Shown here: piece by piece, positions 1-9,391 of the stretch | Layout of the letters: every line of letters starts with the position of its first letter | How positions within the stretch are numbered: the stretch's first letter is position 1 | NCBI GenBank assembly: GCA_010015605.1 | Contig: ML975252.1 | Coordinates: forward strand, 186,001 to 250,000 | Direction of reading: 5' to 3' | Length of the DNA stretch: 64,000 nucleotides | Source of the DNA: Decorospora gaudefroyi | Taxonomy: Eukaryota; Ascomycota; Dothideomycetes; Pleosporales; Pleosporaceae | Position numbers and translations under genes: made by a program | Notes under the pieces: model-generated | Told to the model about the DNA's origin: nothing | Databases searched by the model: none | The model's input: the letters and a program-made list of their open reading frames with translations, nothing else

Positions 1-865
1 GAGCTAACAGGACAGAAAAATATTCCAGATTTTAGAAGCCTATCAATTCAGCAGCGCCGCTGTGGGATAGGCCCGATATCTTCCATTCGTGGCTGTGAAT
101 CCCGATCATACCCCTGAGGCTCTGTCCACTTCTCCTTTGGTCCGATCTCCCACTCGTGGCATCCGCGAACACCGTGTGGAACGATTCCGCATATAAAAAA
201 GATTCTACAGCTCAACAGATGCAGATGGCTTATGAGAACAGATACTAGAGAACGGCCCAACAGACTGGCGCGGATAGAGTCTGGGCCAGCGCCACGCGCA
301 CGACGGGCTTTCCACTAAGTTTCCGCCAAAGCCCTAACCCAACACTACAACGCAAATCCACCCAGGATACATCTGGATTCCCGTCGTGCTGACACCTATG
401 CGTGCGGGGTATGGCCTCGGCGTAGCTGTCGACAACGTGCTACCCTGCGCCACCAGCTACCACGGAGTATGCGCCGCCATACTAGCGGGTCCAGACGATC
501 TTGATACTCCAAGCTCCACTGCTTAGCAGTCTTGGTGCGGTAGTTTCTAACTGCTATGGTAAGTCGTCTCCGGATCTATAGGCTTAGGGGCCCTTAGGGG
601 TAACGTAAGTAGGTCTGTTTCGAGGTAGGATGGTGTTTAGCTCGCGAAATGTAGTAAAACTGCCGAAGGAGGTTTTTCGTAGTTCTTAATCGTGTAGTCT
701 GGGGTAGGGTGGAGTCGCCGATACACAAATCTGGGGAAGTCGAGAAAGAGTCTGGGGGATTGTTGGAAAGGTATATGAGCACCATCCCCTACCGTACATG
801 GTGAGGTTTTGTCACTCACCTCCTCTCCTCTTTTTTCCTTCAACGAGTGCTTCTTGCCTTTCAGC
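1..865. other. left-edge intergenic region and 5' leader of the MFS gene
   Basis: No recognisable gene is seen. The first 117 bases are open on the plus strand until a stop, but the 38 residues resemble nothing I know. Just before the MFS start there is a pyrimidine-rich stretch (about 818-860). GTGAGG at 801 and TTTCAG ending at 864, with CTCAC inside, could be a 64-bp intron in the leader. An ATG at 798 is not in frame with the protein. Confidence 0.5.
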
Positions 866-2530
866 ATGTCCACCTACGCCGAAGAGAAGGGCAACGTTGC
901 CGCCCTCGAACGAGTCGAGTCGGACCCCTCTGCCAGCGATGCCGCCATCAGCCGTTTCACACCTGAGGAGCAGAAGAAGATTATCCGCAGAGTTGATCTT
1001 CGACTGATCCCAACGCTCGGATGCATGTACTGCGTGTCCTTGATGGATCGTACCAACCTCGGTGTCGCCATGGTCGCTGGTATGGGCGTCGACCTGAAAC
1101 TCACGGGTGAACGATACAGTATCATCGTTCTGCTTTTCTTCATCACCTACGTTGCGCTACAGCCACCGGCTACCGTTGTGCTGAGGAAACTGGGTCCAAG
1201 GATATTCCTCCCATCCATCGTAGTCATATGGGGCGCGGTTATGTTGGGTTTCGGCTTCGTCAAGGAATGGCATAATTTGCTTCCTTTGCGCTTACTCCTT
1301 GGTATCTTCGAGGCTGGGTTTTTCCCAGGTATGTCCGAGAATTATTTCCCATAGGTCTGCCTTGCGCGGTACTAACCTAAGCCCAGGTTCTGCATACCTC
1401 CTTTCGTGTTGGTACAAGCGTTTCGAGCTTCAGAAGCGCAACACCGTCTTCTTCCTCATTGGCATGCTGTCGTCCGCCTTTTCAGGTATTCTCGGCTACC
1501 TGTTTTCCCTGCTCAGCGGCCACGGCACCCAAGCAGCATACTGGCTCGGCGTACACTACGGGCCAACCGAAGCCGCACCAAACACTCCCGTCAGTTACGG
1601 TCCCGGCCTGGCCGGCTGGCGCTGGATTTTTATCCTCCAGGGAGTAATCACGATCGTGATAGGTCTTGTTGGATGGTACTTCATTGTCGACTTCCCCGAG
1701 CTAGCCGCCAAATCCAGCTCGATGCAGAAGAAATTCCTGGAGCAAGACGAGGTCGACTTCATCGTTGCACGAATCGAACAGGATCGGCACGACGTTGTGG
1801 CCGAGGCTTTTAACCTCAGGTCTTACCTTGCCGGTGCGATGGACCTCAAGGTATGGGGCTTCGCACTCATCTTCATGCTCACGACCACCATCACCTACGC
1901 CATCGCCTACTTCTTGCCCATCATTCTCAAGGACGGCATGGGCTTCAGCGCGGCGGCGAGTAACTGCCTCATCGCGCCTCCGTACGTCTTTGCGGGTTTC
2001 GTCATGATGGGCTTCGCATACTGTGGCGATCGATTCCACATCCGTTCTCCCTGGGTAATTGCCAACGGCGTCCTCGCCCTCATCGGCCTCCCCATGATCG
2101 GCTTCTCCTCCAACGTCGGCGTCCGTTACTTTGGTAAGCACATATCCCCCCTCCCCAGTCCCACCCATCCACCCACCAAACCTAACATCCCACTCCAACA
2201 GGCGTCTTCCTAGCCACCGCAGCCGCAAACGCAAACGTACCCTGCATCCTCACCTGGCAAGCCAACAACATCCGCGGCCAATGGAAGCGAGCCCTCTGTT
2301 CCGCCACCCTCGTCGGCGCCGGCGGCATCGGCGGCATCATTGGCGGCACCGTCTTTCGCACTCAGGACGCGCCTGATTACGTGCCTGGCATTACGGCTTG
2401 CATGGTAGCGGCTGCGCTCATTGTGGTTATTGCGCTGGCGATGGATCTTAAGTTTTGGAGGGCGAATAAGAGGGCTGCTGGTGGGGGCAAGGTGATTGAG
2501 GGGTTGGAGGGGTTTCGGTATACGCTTTAG
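866..2530 (+). CDS. MFS transporter, allantoate permease (Dal5/anion:cation symporter) type
   Basis: This encodes a plasma-membrane major facilitator protein of about 512 residues, probably a proton-coupled importer of an organic anion such as allantoate, a vitamin or a sugar acid; the substrate cannot be read from sequence. Exons are 866-1328, 1387-2133 and 2202-2530. The first intron has GTATGT, an ACTAAC branch site and CAG; the second has GTAAGC and CAACAG. Joining them gives the family signature GIFEAGFFPGSAYLLSCWY in the first half and NNIRGQWKR in the second. The N-terminal 45 residues are soluble, followed by 'MDRTNLGVA', which fits the first helix region of this family, and about 12 hydrophobic segments. 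ATG 866 is the first methionine in frame; upstream in-frame sequence has none. The neighbour on the right is convergent, so no operon-like link is implied. Confidence 0.9.
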
Positions 2531-2993
2531 GGGGAGGGTTTTGGGGACGGTTATGAGTTATGAATTTATGGATTGTTTTATTATGGGTTGGAGATGTTGC
2601 TTTGTTTTTTGTGGGGTGCGTTTGTTTCTTGTACTCACATGCTTGTGCTGTGCTGTTTTTCTAACGTTGAAGTGATGTGTTGGAGTGGGTATGATATTCT
2701 TCTTTCTTCTCCTTCGGCCTCACTATGATGTGGCGTTGTGTATGTGGGTTCGAACTTAACACACTCGCACCATTTAGAAACTCCCTAAGTCATCATACTA
2801 CTGCATTGAGAAAAAACGAAGGGGATATATTATATGCAACTCCCAAAGCCCTAGCTAGCTATGCAGGCCGAAAAATGGCCAAATTCCCACCACTTAACTA
2901 TCACACATAACCCGTGTTGGTATCCAGATTCCCAAAAAGAAAAAACTCCTCCCCATGAAACAAAACTCGCAAAAAAAGAAGACCAAAAGTGAC
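2531..2993. other. convergent 3' flanks
   Basis: These 463 bases separate the ends of the MFS and UDP-glucose dehydrogenase genes. The sequence is T-rich on the left and A-rich on the right, as expected for two 3' untranslated regions. Nothing else is seen. Confidence 0.5.
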
Positions 2994-4577
2994 TTATGAG
3001 CCCGATCGGCTCTTGCCTACACTTTCAACCCGGAAGCCCAGTGCCTCCAACGGCGCAGGATCGACAACGTTTCGTCCGTCAAAGACATACATGGGCTTCC
3101 TCATAATCTGTGAGACTCGCTTCCAGCTCATGGGTCCATTGGCTGCTTCTTCCTCTGTTCGGGCTCCGTTCCGAGCGTCTTGAACATGGTCCCCAGCAGC
3201 AGCAGCAGCGGCAGACTTGTTGCTGAACTCGTCCCACTCAGTTAATATAACAACCGCATCCGCACCAGCGCAAGCCTCATACGTCGACGACCAGACAGTC
3301 AGCTTATCCCTGACGAGGTGCGGGCTCGCGCTGCTTCCTTCAAGATCCCGGCGGATCTGCGATTCCTTGACCTGCGGATCGTAAACGCGGACGTTGGCGC
3401 CCTCAGCGAGGAGATTGTTGATGACGGTGATGGCCGCCGTTTCCCGCGTATCCCCCGTGTTCTTCTTATACGCGAAGCCCAGGATGGCCAGAGACTTGTT
3501 GGACAGCGAGTTGAACAGACAGCGCACAATGCGGCGAGTGAAGCGATCTTTCTGGTACTCGTTGATATTGATCACGCTCCTCCAGTACTCGGCCACCTCG
3601 AAGAGATGGAGCGATTCTGCAATGTACGCGAGCGAAAGAATGTCTTTGCGGAAGCAGGAGCCGCCGAAGCCGACGGATGCTTTGAGCATCCGCGACCCAA
3701 TCCGCTTGTCTAGGCCGACGGCGAAGGAGACTTCGTCAATGTCGGCGCCGACGGCTTCGCACATGGCGCTTAGCGCGTTGATGCTGCTGATGCGTTGGGC
3801 GAGGAGGGCGTTTGCGGCCAGTTTGGCGAGCTCCGAGCTGTAGAGGTTGATGGTTATGATGCGTTCTGCGTCCACCCAAGACGTGTATATGGCGGCCAGC
3901 GCGCGTGCGGCTTCGAGACCTTGAGGCGTGTTGAGTGAGCCGATCAGCACACGGTCTGGTTCTAGTAGATTCTGAATCGCCGTGCCTTCAGCCAGGAACT
4001 CGGGGTTGGAAAGGATCTCAAAGTCGACGCCGGGTTTGCCCGTTGCTCGTAGGACATCTCGAAGCGTTTCCGCAGCCCGGCATGGAACAGTGCTCTTTTC
4101 CACAATGATCTTGCTGCTTTCCGCAACCTCGCCAATCTTGCGGACTGCGGATTCCAAGTAGCAGAGCTCGGAAGCGTGTCCAGCGCCCTGGCCCAGCATT
4201 TTGGTGGGTGTGTTTACGCTCAACAGGATTAGTTCTGCTTCGGCGATGCAGCGGTCGACGTCGGTAGAAAAGAAAAGATTGGGTGCCCGGTTGTTGGGAA
4301 TGCCGTCCCGGGCTGGCTTGACTACGCCTAGCAGTCCTGGCTCAAAGATGGGAAGATTGTCAGACTGCCACGCTGCAATGCGCTTGGCATCGTAGTCGAC
4401 GACCGTCACTTGGATTTGCGGGTTCTTGATCGCCATGACGGCCGACGTAGGCCCACCCACATATCCCGCCCCTACGCAGCATACTTTGGTGATGCGTTTC
4501 GGTGGTTTCGTATCGTTGCTCGCACGCAGCGGTGTGACGGGCATAGGACCTGCATCCTGTCGAAGAGAGGTGGACAT
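2994..4577 (-). CDS. UDP-glucose 6-dehydrogenase
   Basis: This is a single-exon gene for a 527-residue cytosolic enzyme that oxidises UDP-glucose twice with NAD+ to UDP-glucuronate. The Rossmann motif VGAGYVGGPT lies at residues 35-44 after a 30-residue extension. The catalytic cysteine, C308, sits in VGFGGSCFRKD, and KSTVPC in the first domain also fits the family. The C-terminal UDP-binding domain is present, including an AILGFAYKKNTGDTRE stretch. Length is a little above the roughly 490-residue eukaryotic enzymes. The frame stays open 86 codons upstream of ATG 4577, but that part is unlike the family and ATG 4577 begins a typical N terminus. The gene is transcribed away from the transporter gene at 5708. 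UDP-glucuronate producers are patchy in ascomycetes, so the neighbouring transporter and glycosyltransferases are suggestive. Confidence 0.95.
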   Translation of the reverse strand: MSTSLRQDAGPMPVTPLRASNDTKPPKRITKVCCVGAGYVGGPTSAVMAIKNPQIQVTVVDYDAKRIAAWQSDNLPIFEPGLLGVVKPARDGIPNNRAPNLFFSTDVDRCIAEAELILLSVNTPTKMLGQGAGHASELCYLESAVRKIGEVAESSKIIVEKSTVPCRAAETLRDVLRATGKPGVDFEILSNPEFLAEGTAIQNLLEPDRVLIGSLNTPQGLEAARALAAIYTSWVDAERIITINLYSSELAKLAANALLAQRISSINALSAMCEAVGADIDEVSFAVGLDKRIGSRMLKASVGFGGSCFRKDILSLAYIAESLHLFEVAEYWRSVININEYQKDRFTRRIVRCLFNSLSNKSLAILGFAYKKNTGDTRETAAITVINNLLAEGANVRVYDPQVKESQIRRDLEGSSASPHLVRDKLTVWSSTYEACAGADAVVILTEWDEFSNKSAAAAAAGDHVQDARNGARTEEEAANGPMSWKRVSQIMRKPMYVFDGRNVVDPAPLEALGFRVESVGKSRSGS

Positions 4578-5707
4578 TTGGCGTATGGGGAGTTCTCCAC
4601 TCAACAAACAGCACGAGACAGAGGGCTGGTGTTGGGAGAGGTTGCAACGATTGAAATGGGTGCGGAATGGATTGGGAATGAGTGTCCAAGTAGGTCGGTA
4701 CGCAGATGCGAGTGTAGGAGATAGTAGCTGCCCAGAAGCCAAATAAACATAGACACGCTTGGCTCGGCCTCGCAACCAAACGAAATAATCAAACCCATGG
4801 TAAGTGCGGTGTGGCTCTGGCACTTGGCCTAGCAAACACTAAGCCACTCGTCGCTGCACTAGATACGGCTATCGGCAGTGCTGACATCATGTGAGCTGAA
4901 TTCAGTAGGGGGTTCCGGCCGTACTGCGTATTCTGGTGGTCAAAAATGGGCCAAGACGTTGAGACCGCTGCATCGCATTGTTGCCATTATCGATGCCGGG
5001 TTCTGAGTCTACGCGCCGGCACATTCGGATATGTGCCCTAAGAACTTGCACGGAAGCGGTAATTCAAACGAATGGAGAATGGCCCGTTTCGTCTTGGTCC
5101 AATAGGGTAATTAGTCAGTCAGCATAACGACATGGCAAAGGCACGCCTGACTCCCGAGACGATTGGCATGCAATTGGCACCGCGTGCACTAGCCACTCCT
5201 AGTGCAGTAGCTCCTTGTCAGATACGTCACCGTCAGGCCACTAAGCAGTCGTTTGGTACATGTTGCTACCGGTTACCGGTGTAGGTGTACAGCGAAGAGA
5301 CTGGACGGGGAGGGACCATGCTACGGACAAGGATGCGGGACCGTGAGAAACCCCAATCAGTGGACCTGCTTGTGTTGCCATCACTGCGAAAATGCATGCG
5401 AAAACAAAATAGACTTGGCAGCCGTCTGCCGACCGGATACGACGGCAATGTCCGCGGGCGAGCGACTGCAGATAACAAGAAGGTGGCTAGCTTCCGGCTC
5501 ACTTGCACTTGCTCGTGGCGCGGCCCCAGGCGCACTGGCTGCCTCAGCCTGCCGTACAGCCTACCCAGGGTACTGATCACTGATTACCGCTCGCCTCGCC
5601 CAACTCCGCTCTGCTGCAGCCAAATCTCCAAACGATCAGATTAACACCGACTGCACGCGCGATTGCTGGGCGTCAAACCTCCCTCACACCCGCCCTTCTC
5701 TCAAAAT
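4578..5707. promoter_or_regulatory. divergent promoter region between UDP-glucose dehydrogenase and transporter
   Basis: The 1,130 bases separate two divergently transcribed genes and hold no convincing coding sequence. A direct repeat of TACCGGT (5267-5273 and 5274-5280), each containing the palindrome ACCGGT, is the most striking short element. No clear TATA box was found. Whether the two genes share control is inference from layout only. Confidence 0.4.
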
Positions 5708-6981
5708 ATGTCAACGGACATCAGCGAAAAGGAACGCCTTAACGGCGCGCAGTCGCCTCAAAAGCCACTTCAGGATGTCGAAACCTCCGATGACGAAGCT
5801 ACATTATTCGACGATGCGGAGAGACGCGAAAGTGCACCGTTGCTGGACCTCGAGAAGCAAGAGCAGCCTCCGCAGCCTTCGCAGCCCAGCAGCACCAAAC
5901 AAGATGCTGCGAGTGGCACCAAAACAATGATATACCTCGCTACATATTTCTTGTTCAATCTCAGTCTCACATTCTACAACAAGGCCGTCATGGGATCGGT
6001 ATGTGCTCCTCAATCCAACGGGTTCAGGAACAAGAGGCTGATCAGACACCCAAGTTCCCATTCCCCTGGCTTCTAACCGCAGTGCACACCGGCAGCGCAG
6101 CATTAGGAAGCTTGATATTCCTGTGGTGCGGACACTTCACATTGACGAGACTATCCGCGCGGGAACATCTTGCTCATTATCTGTTTTCGCTGTTATTCAC
6201 GCTGAACATTGCCATGTCAAACCTTTCCTTGTGAGTAGAGCCGTCGCTACGACCTGGCACGAATGCTGACCGGGCCAGGGCCATGGTATCCGTTCCTTTC
6301 CACCAGATCATGCGCGCAACATGTCCGCTTTTCACAATTCTCATCTATCGCGTTATCTTCTCGAAGAGGTACCCGCTGATTACATATGCCTCCATCGTTC
6401 CCGTCATCGTCGGCGTTGGACTGGCTACGTTTGGAGATTATTACTTTACTCCACTTGGCTTCACGTTGACGCTGTTTGGCGTCGTACTCGCCGCCATCAA
6501 GGTACGTCCGAATTCTGATGTTGCAAAGCGCACACCGCTGATCCCAAGAAAACAGACTGTCGTCACCAACCGCCTGATGACAGGCCGTTTACGGCTTCCT
6601 GCGTTGGAACTACTACTCCGCATGGGGCCGCTAGCCGCAATCCAATCACTGATGTACTCGCTGACCATCGGCGAATTCTCAGAGTTTCTCACATTCGTCC
6701 GCGCTGGCAGTATGACCATGGAGAGAATCGCGGCCGTATCCGGAAACGGACTCCTTGCGTTCGCGCTCAACATCGCCTCTTTCGAAACGAACAAGCTCGC
6801 GGGCGCGCTGACGCTGACGATTTGCGCAAACTTGAAGCAGTGTCTAACCATCGTGCTGGGCATGGTGTTCTGGAATGTGCCTGTGAGCGCGGTGAATGGG
6901 GCTGGGATTCTGCTAGCATTGGTGGGTGCGGCGTGGTACAGTAGTATAGAACTCCGGTCCAAGGGTAGAGCCAGCGCATAA
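5708..6981 (+). CDS. triose-phosphate transporter (TPT/DUF250)-family drug-metabolite transporter
   Basis: This encodes a protein of about 374 residues with a soluble acidic head (about 75 residues, including a run of acidic and Ser/Glu residues) and about 10 membrane helices. Exons are 5708-5998, 6046-6230, 6279-6501 and 6556-6981; all frames join cleanly. Characteristic stretches are YFLFNLSLTFYNKAVMGS, KFPFPWLLTAVHTG, VSVPFHQIMRATCPLF and TICANLKQCLTIVLG, which match fungal TPT-family members located in Golgi or ER membranes. Members of this family move sugar phosphates or nucleotide sugars; the substrate here is unknown. It is divergent from the UDP-glucose dehydrogenase and followed 292 bases later by a glycosyltransferase, so a nucleotide-sugar role is plausible but unproven. 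Introns are only 47-54 bp. Confidence 0.88.
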
Positions 6982-7273
6982 TAATAAGACGCTGCGAATT
7001 GCAGCCGGTGAAGGAATGGGCGGATCTAGCGGCATAAGCAGGAGTTTAGTGTTATTTCGTTGCGTCAATGATCAGGCATGAATGGAGCGCCGCGACGTTG
7101 CCACGTCGGAAGCCGGGTCTCGGCACGTAATCTAATCCTCCAAGTCCCAGGATCTTCTGGGCCGTGGCTGACCTCGCTTGCTGTGCCACTGCCAAAGTTA
7201 GTAACATGACGAATCCCTTGTTACCGCTTTCTTGTTGACAGACAAACATTGACTCTTTTCCCCTGCATCTGCA

Positions 7274-8797
7274 ATGCTTCGTCCTCGGGCTTTGTTTGGT
7301 ATTGCGTTGTTGGTTTTCGCGTCTTTGGTTTTCTTTTGGGCAGCTCTACATTCCGAAACCTTCAATCCCATACCGGTACACCAGGTCGAGGAACTGCCCC
7401 GCGTTTCCCCTGACCTTTCTCTTTCCCCTCCTCCTTCCCGTGGAAAAGAGGCTCGTTTACATCTCCTTATTGTTGCGACCAGCAGCGGCCTCGACTTGTG
7501 CCGCCTTCTTTTCTCTACCACCGTCCTCTCGTATCCACCGCCCGTCCTCATTGACTGGGCAGGCGAGGGTGCCTTCAACGCCACAGAAACACATCTCGCG
7601 AAAATCGCCGGCTCCCTCCGCTATCTGGAAAACTTAGCGCCATCACAGGACACAGATCTTGTCCTGGTTCTCGACGGCTTCGATGTTATCTTCCAGCTCG
7701 GACCTGATGTTTTACTGAAACGCTATTTCCAAGAAATCGCTGCCTCTAATGCGGAGCTCGCTAAGCGCTTCGGAAGCCAACATGTGCGCGAATACAACAT
7801 CTACAATAGCATTCTCTTTGGCCCAGACAAACTCTGCTGGCCCATCGATTACAGTCGTCCGGCATGCTGGGCTGTTCCACCCTCACCCCTTCACCCGGAC
7901 GCATTTGGTCCCTATACAGACAAAATCATGGGCGACATGCCGCATGCGCGACCACGCTGGCTGAATTCCGGTACCATCCTAGGTCCGGTGAACGACGTGC
8001 GCACTATGCTACGCGCAACCCAAGAGAGGATCAACGAGAAATACGACCCAGCGTACGAGCTCCGCAATTCCGACCAGATGTATCTTGCGGATCTATGGGG
8101 TGATCAGGAATTCGCACGAGTGTTGTCTCTCGGGCATTTCAAAGAATTCCACAAATCGGACTGGAAACCGGACTGGGCGGAAGAAATAAGCATTCCGGCG
8201 CTCGAGCAAGGGAAGAGGACGGAGTACCATATCGGCCTCGATCACAGATCTGCTCTCTTCCAGACCATGGCTGGGTACCGCTCTTATATGGCTTGGATTG
8301 CTACAAATCGTCTGCCCCTGCACTCGTCGCAAATCAGCGTAGAGCCCTATCGGATCGATCTCCCACAAGATGTCCTACACGCGCGACCACCATTTGCATC
8401 AATCACCAACGATTCGGCACTCAGCAGCAAGTCCTGGCGCGATGTCCGTCTTGGCTTCAACACAGTCACGGGGTCAACATTTCCGATTTTGCATTTCACG
8501 GGTGACAAAACGTTTCGCGGTCGGTGGTGGAGTCGCATGTGGTACTTTGAGCATGCGGATCGACTGCGACGCGCGGAGGCGGAGCGGAAGAATGATGCGA
8601 TTGGGACGATTGATGAGGTTAATTGGTTGAAGGCTAGACCGTATGAGAGTGGGAAGGGGGACAGGAAGGGGGAGGAGGCTTGGAGTGATTCGGGCCAGAA
8701 GTTTGGGTGGGATGAGCTTTGTGGGGCACATGAAGAGGTTTTGTATTCGGAGTATGTTGAGCCTCCGCCAGAGCCAGAGTCAGAGCCAGAGAGGTAG
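7274..8797 (+). CDS. type II membrane glycosyltransferase, lysyl-hydroxylase GT (PLOD-like) fold, copy 1
   Basis: This single-exon gene encodes 507 residues. Residues about 5-26 form one hydrophobic signal anchor, so the catalytic part should face the Golgi or ER lumen. The pattern matches the glycosyltransferase domain of procollagen lysyl hydroxylases and related fungal proteins: a central VLDGFDVIF (D134, D137) that corresponds to the metal-binding Asp motif, WLNSGTILG at about 229-237, and SDQMYLADLW further on. Donor sugar and acceptor are unknown. The C terminus ends in a short Pro-Glu-Ser repeat. The next gene, in the same direction, is a diverged paralogue. The assignment to this fold is by motif recognition; a structural search would test it. 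Confidence 0.75.
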   Translation: MLRPRALFGIALLVFASLVFFWAALHSETFNPIPVHQVEELPRVSPDLSLSPPPSRGKEARLHLLIVATSSGLDLCRLLFSTTVLSYPPPVLIDWAGEGAFNATETHLAKIAGSLRYLENLAPSQDTDLVLVLDGFDVIFQLGPDVLLKRYFQEIAASNAELAKRFGSQHVREYNIYNSILFGPDKLCWPIDYSRPACWAVPPSPLHPDAFGPYTDKIMGDMPHARPRWLNSGTILGPVNDVRTMLRATQERINEKYDPAYELRNSDQMYLADLWGDQEFARVLSLGHFKEFHKSDWKPDWAEEISIPALEQGKRTEYHIGLDHRSALFQTMAGYRSYMAWIATNRLPLHSSQISVEPYRIDLPQDVLHARPPFASITNDSALSSKSWRDVRLGFNTVTGSTFPILHFTGDKTFRGRWWSRMWYFEHADRLRRAEAERKNDAIGTIDEVNWLKARPYESGKGDRKGEEAWSDSGQKFGWDELCGAHEEVLYSEYVEPPPEPESEPER

Positions 8798-9391
8798 AGT
8801 CGGAAGAGGGCGTGCCAGAAGTGGAGGTGGAGCAGTGTGTGTCCGACGTGAAGTCGGCGGAATCGATACATAGATACCCCTATGCATGTATATGCCACTA
8901 CCGTGTACATCGCCATGTTGTTGATATTTAGCCAGGCCTGGCGGTTAGTGCGACCGGGGGCGTGGGTCGGGTCTTTTGCTTCCTGGAACGGGCCTCAATC
9001 CATGGCAATTCCATGCTGTACTCCATACAGAGTACGAAGTCATTAAACTGCGACGCCAAGCGGCACACAACGCACACGCTATCTACCCCGAGTGACGAGC
9101 CACAAAACGCCTCACTTTCCTCGCCATGGCAATCTCACTACTCCGTAGCAGCTGCACTTTACGTCATAATGAGCGAGTCATGAGAGAATCTCGAGTAGGT
9201 CTGACAGGCGCTAACGGCTAGGCTATGCACCATGCCGGCACATCCGGGTGGATCCCTGCGAAGCATACAACCAACAACAACATCCGGCCCCTTCACCGCA
9301 GCACCCAAAAATACCCACAGCCCCTCCCCACAGGATCTCATTCACTCCCACCTTCGTTTTCGGCTGCAGCAACCCACTAATAACCCATCTA
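8798..9391. other. spacer between the two tandem glycosyltransferase genes
   Basis: These 594 bases hold the 3' end of the first copy and the promoter of the second. The frame of the second gene is open for 48 codons upstream of its chosen start. No other coding sequence or repeat is seen. Confidence 0.4.

Noticed and set aside
1..117. Open 38-codon stretch at the left edge as a possible 3' gene end
   Set aside because: Too short to judge, with no recognised sequence.
4578..4835. Upstream in-frame extension of UDP-glucose dehydrogenase
   Set aside because: The 86 added codons do not look like the family, and ATG 4577 starts a typical N terminus.
9248..9391. Farther upstream ATG as the start of the second glycosyltransferase
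   Set aside because: It would put 48 non-conserved residues before the signal anchor; ATG 9392 gives the layout expected of a type II membrane protein.
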